Made by a program: the position numbers and the translations under genes | Assembly: GCA_011389815.1 (NCBI GenBank) | Contig: JAABTP010000018.1 | Span: 1 to 43,447, forward strand | Source: Desulfobulbaceae bacterium | GTDB lineage: Bacteria; Desulfobacterota; Desulfobulbia; Desulfobulbales; Desulfobulbaceae | Length of the DNA stretch: 43,447 nucleotides | Reading direction: 5' to 3' | Shown here: positions 8,576 to 16,079 of the stretch, piece after piece | Layout of the letters: each line of letters starts with the position of its first letter | How positions within the stretch are numbered: the stretch's first letter is position 1 | Notes under the pieces: model-generated | Database searches by the model: none | The model's input: the letters and a program-made list of their open reading frames with translations, nothing else | Told to the model about the DNA's origin: nothing

Positions 8576-9760
8576 GTGCTGAGTACCCCCTTTTCCCCCT
8601 GGCCTTCCTTCACCAAAGAAGAGGCCGATGCCGTCAGCCGTGTTCTGCTTTCCAATAGGGTCAATTATTGGACCGGTAACGAAGGCCGGGAGTTTGAAAA
8701 GGAATTTGCAACTTGGTGCGGAACTGAGTATGCTGTGGCGCTCGCTAACGGCACCTTGGCTTTGGATTTGGCCCTTAAGGTGTTGGGTGTGGGTGCCGGT
8801 GATGAAGTGGTGGTTACGCCTCGCACCTTTATTGCCTCAGCCTCCTGCGTGGTGACAGCCGGGGCAGTACCGGTTTTTGCCGACATTGATGCCGATTCCC
8901 AGAATATTACTGCCGAGACGATCCGAGCCGTGCTCACCCCCCGCACCAAGGCAGTGATCTGCGTCCATCTGGCTGGCTGGCCTTGCGACATGGACGCAAT
9001 CATGGACTTGGCTGCGGAAAATGGTCTGTACGTTATTGAAGATTGCGCCCAGGCCCATGGAGCACGCTATAAAGGTCGGCCGGTGGGTTCCATCGGCCAT
9101 GTAGCAGCTTGGTCTTTTTGTCAGGATAAGATCATGACCACCGGCGGGGAAGGAGGGATGTTGACCACCAACCATCGGGAGTTGTGGGAGAAGGCCTGGG
9201 CGTATAAGGACCATGGTAAGAGTTGGTCAGCGGTATACGAGCGGCAGCATCCACTTGGATTCCGCTGGCTGCACGAATCATTTGGCACCAACTGGCGGCT
9301 TAGCGAGATGCAGGCGGCCATCGGTCGCATTCAACTGCGCCGCATGGCTGATTGGCATGCCCGTCGCAAGGCCAATGCCGAGCGGCTTGCCCAGGTCTTT
9401 TTAACTTTGCCTGCGCTGCGGATGCCGTTACCGCCGGTGGGTATGGAGCATGGTTGGTATAAGTTCTATGCCTTTGTTCAGCCCGAAGCGCTCCCTTACG
9501 GTTGGAGTCGTGATCGCATCATGGCCAAGATTAATGCTGCCGGGGTGCCCTGTTTTTCGGGATCTTGTTCAGAGGTGTATCTGGAGAAGGCCTTTGACGG
9601 TACAGGCTGGCGCCCTCTGGAACGTTTGCCCGTTGCCAGGGCCCTGGGGGAGACCAGTTTAATGTTTCTGGTTCATCCTGCGTTGACGGATGATGAAATC
9701 AAGAAGACTTGCAGGGTAGTGGCTGCGGTGATGAGCGGAATTGCCAACGAGGTCAAATAA
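8576..9760 (+). CDS. DegT/DnrJ/EryC1 family PLP-dependent sugar aminotransferase
   Basis: 394 residues from a GTG directly after the previous stop, ending near 9760. The fold-type I aminotransferase signatures are present: ALANGTLALDLAL (55-67), EDCAQAHGA (155-163, aspartate binding the PLP ring nitrogen) and SFCQDKIMTTGGEGG starting at 180, where K185 is the expected PLP lysine. It converts a keto sugar nucleotide to the amino sugar using glutamate. With PglC and PglD it forms the order seen in bacillosamine-like pathways. The matching 4,6-dehydratase (PglF/FlaA1 type) is not in the window. Its GC content is clearly higher than that of the acyltransferase/hydratase pair just upstream. Confidence 0.9.
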   Translation: MLSTPFSPWPSFTKEEADAVSRVLLSNRVNYWTGNEGREFEKEFATWCGTEYAVALANGTLALDLALKVLGVGAGDEVVVTPRTFIASASCVVTAGAVPVFADIDADSQNITAETIRAVLTPRTKAVICVHLAGWPCDMDAIMDLAAENGLYVIEDCAQAHGARYKGRPVGSIGHVAAWSFCQDKIMTTGGEGGMLTTNHRELWEKAWAYKDHGKSWSAVYERQHPLGFRWLHESFGTNWRLSEMQAAIGRIQLRRMADWHARRKANAERLAQVFLTLPALRMPLPPVGMEHGWYKFYAFVQPEALPYGWSRDRIMAKINAAGVPCFSGSCSEVYLEKAFDGTGWRPLERLPVARALGETSLMFLVHPALTDDEIKKTCRVVAAVMSGIANEVK

Positions 9761-9834
9761 TGCAGGGAGTAGTTATTGGGCATTGAAGAAGGAGTCACGC
9801 TTGAAGATATTTTGAAATTAAAAGGGGTTAATGG

Positions 9835-9993
9835 TTGAACCAAGTGGAACCAGTGTCGCCTGAGATAATCGAATGGGTCGAACATGTAGTCCGTTTTTTC
9901 ATTAATAATTTTAAAAGGTTGTTTAAGAAAATAATTTTTATGTTTATATTTGTTGACAATAAAAAAAAAATATGCTTTTATACTATATATTAA
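9835..9993 (+). CDS. Possible 52-residue basic amphipathic peptide
   Basis: TTG 9835 to TAA 9993, with GGGG at 9823-9826 as a possible ribosome binding site. The peptide starts with an acidic, amphipathic stretch (EPVSPEIIEWVEHVVRFF) and continues into a Lys/Phe/Ile-rich segment that could insert in a membrane. The AT-richness of the region makes such composition easy to obtain by chance, and the start codon is weak. No family is recognised. It is listed because spacing, overlap with the preceding micro-ORF and binding site all fit, but it may not be translated. Confidence 0.2.
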   Translation: MNQVEPVSPEIIEWVEHVVRFFINNFKRLFKKIIFMFIFVDNKKKICFYTIY

Positions 9994-10060
9994 AGTTGTA
10001 TAATAGAATGAATATATAATATAATTCATCCGATTTTTTCTTCATCATTAAGGAGGTACA

Positions 10061-10099
10061 GTGTTGGGGAAAAGCATAATTAAGGATGTATTTTTGTGA
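10061..10099 (+). promoter_or_regulatory. Perfect Shine-Dalgarno with a 12-codon ORF (leader-peptide-like)
   Basis: TAAGGAGGT at 10049-10057 is a full complement of the 16S anti-Shine-Dalgarno, followed after three bases by GTG at 10061 and a 12-codon frame ending in TGA at 10097-10099. No regulatory hairpin was recognised and the peptide has no run of one amino acid, so classical attenuation is not supported. It could be a leader, the relic of a deleted gene start, or chance. Confidence 0.25.
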
Positions 10100-10168
10100 T
10101 TATTCTCCATGCTCTACAGGTTGAACGGATTTTTAAACAAAGATAATATCATTTGAAGAGGAGGTAAC

Positions 10169-10513
10169 ATGAAAAAACTACACATAACGATTTTTTGGGC
10201 AAGCTTAATATCCCTTTTTTTTCTCTTTAGCACCAGTACAGTTTACGCAGAAGAATGTGCGAAGGCCATTATCAAGAAAGTGGGGGTTTCGCCTACTGAA
10301 ACAGTAGACGCAACCCCATATTTAGTCCGTTTAGACTGTGAGGATCAGGACGAAGCTTGGTCTGGGGTAATTCCTTTTTATATAGGCACTGACCTTGGTG
10401 ATTCAGGTTTAGCTACACTTCTAACATCCTATTCGTTGGGTAAATCCCTATGGGTTGAAGTTGGGGGTATAACACCTGGTTCATTAGTCACCGTTCTTTT
10501 TGTTAATGAGTGA
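10169..10513 (+). CDS. Small secreted protein of unknown function
   Basis: 114 residues with GAGGAGG ideally placed before the ATG. Residues 1-27 are a clear Sec signal peptide (KK, a long hydrophobic core, then VYA before EEC). The mature protein of about 87 residues has two cysteines (one at its second or third position, one in RLDCEDQ), so a disulfide is possible, and the rest is predicted beta-rich. No family is recognised. The stop overlaps the start of the downstream gene by 8 bases (10506-10513), so the two are probably co-translated and functionally paired. AT-rich composition sets this pair apart from the polysaccharide genes on the left. Confidence 0.75.
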   Translation: MKKLHITIFWASLISLFFLFSTSTVYAEECAKAIIKKVGVSPTETVDATPYLVRLDCEDQDEAWSGVIPFYIGTDLGDSGLATLLTSYSLGKSLWVEVGGITPGSLVTVLFVNE

Positions 10514-11492
10514 TCTAATCCGAAAATGCGCCTCATCTGTTTTTTTTAGAGGAGGCGCAAATATATTTTTCAAAGGAATTTTTTGTACGCTCATTACCGT
10601 TAGCCTATTGACTATTGGCCCCCTTTTTGAGGCTTTAGCTGAAGAAAAAGCTGACGTGGGATTACATTCAAGTGAGTCGTGGTTTGAACAAAAAATGAAC
10701 CTTGATTGTAATGGTCGTGCCGTTGAAGAGGTTTTGAAGGAAGTTGCATCCTTTTTTAAAACCAAAATTATTTACCAGAGCAGAATGGCTAAGGTGCCAA
10801 TTCATTGCAGCTACTTGAGTGTAACAGTGGAGGAAATTTTAAGGAGGCTATTCAAAGATCAAAATAACACCATACTACTTGGGCATGCCCCAGAGCGAAA
10901 GATCATTGTCCAAGTGTTTGGAGAGACAAAGTATAATATTGTTTCTAGTGATGGTTCTACAGGAACAGAAATTATTCCTTTTTTACCAAATATGACCAAT
11001 GAAGATCTGGCTAGGTTGCATAAAGAACAGCTCAGGTTATACAAAAAGGAACTGGCTAATCCCGATGCGATAATTCCAGGTGTTGGAATTACAAGACAAG
11101 ATCTCGCTACATTGCATAAAGAACAGCTCAGGTTATACAAAAAGGAACTGGCTAATCCTGAAGCGATAATTCCAGGAGTTGGAATTACAAGAGAAGAGCT
11201 GCGGGTTTTGCATCAAAATCAAATTCAGCAATATGAAATGCTAAAAAATGATCCTGATCAAATAATTCCAGGAACAAATATAACTCGACAACAACTACAG
11301 GAACTTCACCAAAAACAGTTAAAACTTTACGAGCAGAGCAAAAATGATCAAGATGAGCTGGATCCTTTTACGGGTTTAACTCGATCAGAACTCAAGAAGT
11401 TACACGAACAGCAAATTAGACGCTCTGATGACAGTGCGGACGGAAGAAGAGTAACGGGGCAAAAAAACGAATCTGCAAACATGTCGGAATAA
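10506..11492 (+). CDS. Secreted/anchored protein with STN-like domain and 32-residue tandem repeats
   Basis: 328 residues from ATG 10506, preferred over TTG 10500. A basic N-terminus and hydrophobic stretch at about 22-45 form a long signal peptide or signal anchor. Residues ~55-140 resemble the short N-terminal domain (STN) of secretins and TonB receptors: an AVEEVL helix, then SVTVEEILRRLF, then a strand ending in IIVQVFG. From residue 163 a 32-residue unit repeats, beginning (I/M)T(R/N)..L..LH and carrying IIPG; four full copies and one partial copy are present. The C-terminus is hydrophilic. An STN domain suggests a periplasmic site next to an outer-membrane or cell-wall structure, but no secretin or receptor barrel is encoded here. 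No known family fits the whole protein. Confidence 0.7.
   Translation: MSDLIRKCASSVFFRGGANIFFKGIFCTLITVSLLTIGPLFEALAEEKADVGLHSSESWFEQKMNLDCNGRAVEEVLKEVASFFKTKIIYQSRMAKVPIHCSYLSVTVEEILRRLFKDQNNTILLGHAPERKIIVQVFGETKYNIVSSDGSTGTEIIPFLPNMTNEDLARLHKEQLRLYKKELANPDAIIPGVGITRQDLATLHKEQLRLYKKELANPEAIIPGVGITREELRVLHQNQIQQYEMLKNDPDQIIPGTNITRQQLQELHQKQLKLYEQSKNDQDELDPFTGLTRSELKKLHEQQIRRSDDSADGRRVTGQKNESANMSE
10992..11440 (+). repeat. 96-bp in-frame tandem repeat (32-residue protein repeat), about 4.7 copies
   Basis: Units start at 10992, 11088, 11184, 11280 and 11376, exactly 96 bases apart. Units 1 and 2 are almost identical at the DNA level (for example the block reading HKEQLRLYKKELANP is conserved), while units 3-5 have diverged. 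This gradient indicates a recent duplication at the 5' end of an older array. Confidence 0.85.
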
Positions 11493-12048
11493 ATTGTAAA
11501 ACGTCACTTAACGTGAAGTCGGCAAAACACATTACGCATGTTTCTTGTGACTACTTCAACTTACCCTGAGTAACCTCTCTAAGCTACCGTTAATTATTAT
11601 TCCTTTCGTCAAATTCAACCTAAAAGGCGTAGCGATCATACCGTAAGGTTATCGCTTTGTAAGCACAGCCTTACTTTTGTAGACTTTTCTCCGTTGCTCA
11701 CCAATAGCTAGAAATCTATCCTTTCCCAACTGTCCTTTCAAACAATTTATTGCTCTTCAAGTTTTTACCCAACATGGCTACCAACTTAAGGTGAGTCATC
11801 CTGCGAAATTAAGCAATTGCGTAGGTCGTTGCGCCCCCTGCTCATAGCGGGTTTTTGTCAAATTCAGAGTCCCTGAACCCAAAATTTTGTCCCGGTTTAA
11901 GTTGGTAGCCCAATTGTGCAACCTACCGCTACTATGGCTCCTGACGTTTCTTTATTATTAAATCATTAAATTTCATTATCCTTTTGCTTTAATTGAGAAA
12001 AAATAAAGACTCTGCCTCAAAAAACTAACAACAAAGAACGAATAACTA
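11493..12048. other. 556-bp intergenic region; no gene recognised
   Basis: No convincing coding frame is visible on either strand. The stretch holds a pair of 14-bp inverted repeats (11776-11789 and 11897-11910) and, between them, a weak terminator-like hairpin (CCCTGC / GCGGG with a bulge, 11836-11851) followed by TTTTT at 11852-11856. The last 110 bases are A/T-rich. No Shine-Dalgarno precedes the next gene at 12049. The composition looks like decayed mobile DNA. Confidence 0.5.
11776..11910. repeat. 135-bp segment bounded by 14-bp perfect inverted repeats
   Basis: GGCTACCAACTTAA at 11776-11789 is matched by its exact reverse complement at 11897-11910, separated by 107 bases. A close variant of the end (CCTTAAGTTGATAGC) occurs at 21940-21954 in another intergenic region. 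The size and paired ends suggest a non-autonomous insertion-element remnant. No flanking target duplication could be assigned by eye. Confidence 0.4.
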
Positions 12049-13359
12049 ATGTTGAACATAACTGCAAATTTTCAAGCAGCTAAAGATAGAAACACCATAC
12101 GGTGGTATCTCATGGAATTGGCCGAGACTCAACCGGTCAACATTATGATAATAACATTGTTCATGTTGGGATTACAGATCACAGCATTAAGTATGTTTAC
12201 GTTCGGAGTAGCTGTTGTGCTATTGGTCGATTACAAGAAGATACTCTCAAGAACTTCAATTTTATTGTTCTTCTTTTTGATATATTTTCTTGGGGAAACA
12301 TATCACAATAACATAATTACTTTTCCTGAATTTATAAAATATTTCATCTATTATTTTCTGTCTTATCAGTTAGGGGCCGCATCAATAATATTCAATACCG
12401 ACAATAAGATATCAAATAAACAATTATTCTGCTTACTGTACGGTTTTTTTGTAGGATTTGTGGTTTATTTGATCATTAATGTATCATTTGTTGACCAATC
12501 TGATATAAGTTCAAATTTAGTGCGCATTTGTACCCCATCTTTTGGCATAATGAGAAGGACAGCAACCACATATTATTTGTCTCCGCTAATTGTTCTTATT
12601 CCAGTATCAATCTATTATTATGCGAATATTTTTCGTCATGTAAGAAAATATTTTTTTGAATTTGTAGTATTGGCAACTATAACAAGTGCATCGTTATATT
12701 TAACAATAATAATGGATAGAGTTGAGCCATTAGCGATGTTATTACTAGTATCAATAATCTTTGTAATCAGCTTTATATTAAATCGTAAATGGTCAAATGT
12801 CGTTGTGTCACGGGTATATAAAATGGCAATTATATTAGTTTCAGTAGGTGGAATATATTGGTTGATTTTTAATACAGATATAATCACCAAAATTGTTGAC
12901 GGTGTTACTAATAGCATTCGGTTTAATTTATGGTGTGCTGGTATTGATTCTTTAATTAAGTACCCGTTAGGAGGTTGTAATAATTGCCTGATTCGTGAGT
13001 ATGGACAAACTAGCATATATGCCCATAATATGTGGCTGGACGTTGGAAGGAATGGAGGAATTATTTCAATTTTATTACTATTATTTTTTCAAATAGCGCA
13101 TATTAAATATGTCTGGAAAATAATTAATTATCCAGAGATCAGTGAGTTTTTAAAAAGTTCGCTTTTGATTTTAATTTTCACCTTAATGATGAATTATTTT
13201 GTAGATCCAATCTTTGAGGAAGCCCCAATTTTTTCAGGAGCTTCTGGTTTTGCCAAGTCTTCTTTTGTTTATATTATGTACGGTTTTTTTCTTTCAGGGT
13301 TGTTAAAGAATTTTGCATTAGCAATTTCTGATGGAACAAAGCATGCTGAAAAAGTGTAA
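12049..13359 (+). CDS. O-antigen polymerase/ligase-like membrane protein (Wzy/WaaL superfamily), copy 1
   Basis: 436 residues, very hydrophobic, with about ten to twelve probable transmembrane segments. A larger hydrophilic loop in the C-terminal half contains GGCNNCLIREYG and then YAHNMWLDVGRNGG (H326, N327), the His-Asn-x-x-L pattern of the Wzy_C/O-antigen ligase family. Such proteins polymerise lipid-linked repeat units or join glycans to an acceptor in the periplasm. The downstream gene is a clear paralog in tandem, 20 bases away. Codon use is strongly AT-biased compared with the first 9.7 kb. No Shine-Dalgarno precedes ATG 12049, so the true start could be another nearby codon. Polymerase and ligase cannot be told apart from this sequence. 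Confidence 0.75.
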   Translation: MLNITANFQAAKDRNTIRWYLMELAETQPVNIMIITLFMLGLQITALSMFTFGVAVVLLVDYKKILSRTSILLFFFLIYFLGETYHNNIITFPEFIKYFIYYFLSYQLGAASIIFNTDNKISNKQLFCLLYGFFVGFVVYLIINVSFVDQSDISSNLVRICTPSFGIMRRTATTYYLSPLIVLIPVSIYYYANIFRHVRKYFFEFVVLATITSASLYLTIIMDRVEPLAMLLLVSIIFVISFILNRKWSNVVVSRVYKMAIILVSVGGIYWLIFNTDIITKIVDGVTNSIRFNLWCAGIDSLIKYPLGGCNNCLIREYGQTSIYAHNMWLDVGRNGGIISILLLLFFQIAHIKYVWKIINYPEISEFLKSSLLILIFTLMMNYFVDPIFEEAPIFSGASGFAKSSFVYIMYGFFLSGLLKNFALAISDGTKHAEKV

Positions 13360-13379
13360 TTTTTTTTCTAAATAAAAAC

Positions 13380-14645
13380 ATGAATATGTCAAGTGATAAT
13401 CAAGATAGATCCACCACCAACACGTTGTTTTTTTACTTGTTTAAGTTTGCCGAGACGAAACCTGTCTGCTTTTTAACACTTACTTTATTCGTCCTTGGCC
13501 TGCAATTAGGACACTTAAGTATGTTTTTATTTGGAATAGCCGTTCTGCTATTGGTTGATTATAAAAAAATAATTACGACCACCTCAGTGCTGTTATTTTT
13601 GTTTTTGGTATGTTTTCTTTCGACGAGATGTTTTCACGGTGAGGTTAATTTTTCTCACATGGTAGAAAGTCTTTTCTATTACTTTTTTGCTTACCAATTA
13701 GGAGCAGCTTCATTAATATTTAACACTGAGCATGCTGTTTCAAATAGGAAAATTTTCTATCTTATATATGCTTTCTTTCTGGGTTCATTGGTTTATGTCG
13801 TGCTCAATTTTATATTTTTTGATCAATATGGTTTGGATCCGAACCTCTTACATGTTGCATGGCCACGTAAAGAACTTATTCCAACAACCGAGGTGTCTGA
13901 TTTATTGTCACCGTTATTAGCCTTGGTACCAATGACACTCTATCATTACAAAGACATTTTTATTAAAAGAAAAATATCCTTTCCTGAATGCATTTTATTT
14001 GTAGTTGTTATTGGTACAGCATGCCTTTTAGTAGTGGAGATGGAACGTCGCGGACCTATAGTCGTGTTCCTCGTTATTTTTATCTTGTTTTTGGCAAAAA
14101 TTATATGGGAAACAGCAAGGTTAAATAATGGAGTCAATCTCACCAAAGCTCTCGTTTTGTTGTTAATTGTCGGTTTAGTTGTATATATTTTGGTTAATAT
14201 TCCTACATTCGATAGATTTATTAATAAGGGAATAGAAAACAGTCCACGCTTTAAATTATGGCATGCCGGTAGTCTGAGTTTATTTGAATATCCTTTTGGT
14301 GGTTGTAATGATTGTTTGATAACTGAATACAATCAGTGTAGTATGTACGCTCATAATATGTGGTTGGACGTTGGAAGAGAAGGTGGAATTATTTCGTTAG
14401 CATTGCTATTGTTGTTCCAGGTATCTCACCTAAAATATGTTCGTATAATTTATAACTACTCTGCCTTCAGTGGTTTACTGAAAAATTCAATAATTGTTTT
14501 GGTCTTAGTGTTTATAATGCAATGTTTTTATGAGCCAATTTTTAATTATAGATACGCTTATAATTCGTATATTTTTTTGTTTCTTGGGATCCTCAAGAAC
14601 CTGGCAGATTCTATCCTGAAAAAATCAAACGAAGGGTTAGTATGA
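13380..14645 (+). CDS. O-antigen polymerase/ligase-like membrane protein (Wzy/WaaL superfamily), copy 2
   Basis: 421 residues and a tandem paralog of the preceding protein, similar from end to end. Shared landmarks include ETKPV/ETQPV near the start, the LLVDYKKI segment, YYF.AYQLGAAS.IFNT, GGCN.CLI.EY and YAHNMWLDVGREGG (H325, N326). The same multi-spanning topology is expected. ATG 13386 is an alternative start six bases downstream. No ribosome binding site is obvious, and the gene probably relies on readthrough from copy 1. Both copies keep the His-Asn loop, so both may be active, perhaps with different acceptors or linkages. Confidence 0.75.
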   Translation: MNMSSDNQDRSTTNTLFFYLFKFAETKPVCFLTLTLFVLGLQLGHLSMFLFGIAVLLLVDYKKIITTTSVLLFLFLVCFLSTRCFHGEVNFSHMVESLFYYFFAYQLGAASLIFNTEHAVSNRKIFYLIYAFFLGSLVYVVLNFIFFDQYGLDPNLLHVAWPRKELIPTTEVSDLLSPLLALVPMTLYHYKDIFIKRKISFPECILFVVVIGTACLLVVEMERRGPIVVFLVIFILFLAKIIWETARLNNGVNLTKALVLLLIVGLVVYILVNIPTFDRFINKGIENSPRFKLWHAGSLSLFEYPFGGCNDCLITEYNQCSMYAHNMWLDVGREGGIISLALLLLFQVSHLKYVRIIYNYSAFSGLLKNSIIVLVLVFIMQCFYEPIFNYRYAYNSYIFLFLGILKNLADSILKKSNEGLV

Positions 14646-15124
14646 TAGCCTTTTTCTCAAAAAAATTGTGCAACCAATACCTGTGTTAGAAACTTTAAAC
14701 AAAATATTAAAGGTGCAACTATTTGAAAGCAAAAATATTTCAGTGCCTGATTTCTGAACTTTTGTAATCAATTAGCTATTTTTCAAATAAAAAGAAAAGA
14801 CTTGCAAAGTTAACTGTGTTGTGTATTTTTATAAAATTGTAAAAGTTCAAAAAACAGTGACCGAACCTCTCAGGACTTGTGAGCAGGGAGAGTAGTAGAG
14901 CAAAGCATCGTTTTTATGTGTTTTCAGGAAAACGAGTGCTCGCTAGAGTTCATTGATGACTAGTGATTTTTTTTTACTCAAGCACAAGAAAAGTGTGTTG
15001 AAACGAACCTGATATAAGGACGATAAATTAAGTATTTAATGGTTTTCTGGCGAAAACGTATCTCTTTGATTTATCGTCAAGAACAGCACTTCGTTTCAAT
15101 ACCCTTAAGAAATACAGAAAGACC
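14646..15124. other. Intergenic region containing a MITE-like repeat and the probable promoter of the ABC exporter genes
   Basis: 479 bases without a gene. TTGCAA at 14812-14817 with TATTTT 16 bases downstream, and TATAAA overlapping that region, is promoter-like. A 20-base pattern here (TGTTGTGT at 14817-14824 directly followed by ATTTTTATAAAA) recurs before the wzt gene at 16016-16037. The last part is the ~115-bp palindromic repeat at 14991-15106, which ends only 18 bases before the wzm ATG. Confidence 0.45.
14991..15106. repeat. MITE-like palindromic repeat, copy 1
   Basis: Ends are near-perfect inverted repeats: TTGAAACGAA at 14998-15007 against TTCGTTTCAA at 15090-15099, extended outward with two mismatches. 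A second nested pair, GACGATAAAT (15019-15028) and ATTTATCGTC (15069-15078), and a small GTTTTC/GAAAAC hairpin in the centre make the whole unit foldable into one long stem. A second copy lies at 20068-20182. No ORF is inside. This fits a non-autonomous element moved by a transposase encoded elsewhere. Confidence 0.7.
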
Positions 15125-15997
15125 ATGGCGAGTGAAACTACAGTGACAAAAGCTTCAGATGAAAAGTGGGATTTAATCCTCAAACCGAAAACCGGGTGGT
15201 TTGATATTGATCTTGAGGAGCTGTGGCGATACCGTGATCTAATTGGCATGTTTGTAAAACGGGATTTTGTTACGCTCTATAAGCAGACAATCCTCGGCCC
15301 ACTCTGGTATATAATCCAGCCGCTGTTCACAACGTTGGTCTTCACCATTATTTTTGGAAGGGTTGCCAAAATTCCGACGGACTCGCTTCCTCCTTTTCTC
15401 TTCTATATGGCTGGAAACGTCATGTGGGGCTATTTTTCACAATGTTTAACAACTACATCCAATACCTTTAACACCAATGCGACGATATTTGGAAAAGTAT
15501 ATTTTCCGAGACTTACCGTGCCATTGGCAACCGTCATTGTGAATTTCCTGCAGTTTGCCATACAGCTGCTTCTTTTTCTGGGATTTTATTTCTATTTTAT
15601 GGTGAAGGGGGTGCCAATCCAACCGACGTGGTGGATTTGTGCTTTGCCTATACTCCTCTGTCAAATGGCACTGCTAAGCTTTGGCCTGGGAATTTTACTG
15701 TCATCAATGACGACTAAATACAAAGATCTTAAGTTTGCCATGGCTTTTCTGGTACAGCTCTGGATGTATGCAACACCTATCGTATATCCTTTAAGCCAAA
15801 TTCCAGACTGGCTGCTACCATACTATATACTTAATCCAATGGTAGCTCTTGTGGAGAGTTTTCGATTCATGTTTTTTGGCACAAGCGCAATTCAGCTGAG
15901 CCAAATAGCGGTCAGCTGGTCGGTAACCTTGCTTATTGTTTTTGCGGGTGTGGTACTTTTCAGCCGTATTGAGAAAACCTTTATGGATACCGTTTGA
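15125..15997 (+). CDS. wzm: ABC transporter permease for polysaccharide export (Wzm/TagG type)
   Basis: 290 residues with an ABC-2 permease layout: a cytoplasmic N-terminus with WRYRDLIGMFVKRDF, the conserved LGPLWYIIQPL segment, then six hydrophobic segments with an amphipathic interface helix. FGKVYFPRL, in the loop after the second membrane segment, is typical of polysaccharide exporters. It pairs with the ATPase 82 bases downstream to move an undecaprenyl-linked glycan across the inner membrane. The start codon follows closely after the MITE-like repeat, so that element may have brought or displaced promoter sequence. Confidence 0.92.
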   Translation: MASETTVTKASDEKWDLILKPKTGWFDIDLEELWRYRDLIGMFVKRDFVTLYKQTILGPLWYIIQPLFTTLVFTIIFGRVAKIPTDSLPPFLFYMAGNVMWGYFSQCLTTTSNTFNTNATIFGKVYFPRLTVPLATVIVNFLQFAIQLLLFLGFYFYFMVKGVPIQPTWWICALPILLCQMALLSFGLGILLSSMTTKYKDLKFAMAFLVQLWMYATPIVYPLSQIPDWLLPYYILNPMVALVESFRFMFFGTSAIQLSQIAVSWSVTLLIVFAGVVLFSRIEKTFMDTV

Positions 15998-16079
15998 TTT
16001 TACTGAGTCATCAATTGTTGTGTGAATTTTTATAAAACTTACAAGATATCATTATTATACAATCTTTAATCCCTGAACC

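Larger units (their letters stand above)
9761..10168 (+). other. AT-rich intergenic region with possible micro-ORFs and a weak promoter-like site
   Basis: 408 bases between the aminotransferase and the small secreted protein. GC falls sharply after about 9900. Three very short reading frames each follow a purine-rich Shine-Dalgarno-like sequence: 9776-9838, 9835-9993 (overlapping the first by TTGA) and 10061-10099. TTGACA at 9953-9958 is followed by TATACT at 9979-9984, but the 20-base spacer is too long for a standard sigma-70 promoter. A GAGGAGG just before 10169 serves the next gene. This stretch marks the step from the GC-richer module to the AT-rich module. Confidence 0.5.

Noticed and set aside
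9953-9984. Sigma-70 promoter (TTGACA ... TATACT)
   Set aside because: The 20-base spacer is too long for a normal promoter and the -10 candidate lies in an A/T tract where such hexamers arise by chance.
11912-14675. 12-mer AATTGTGCAACC on both sides of the wzy-like pair (11912 and 14664)
   Set aside because: Many 12-mers are expected to recur by chance in a window of this size, and the flanks do not extend the match.
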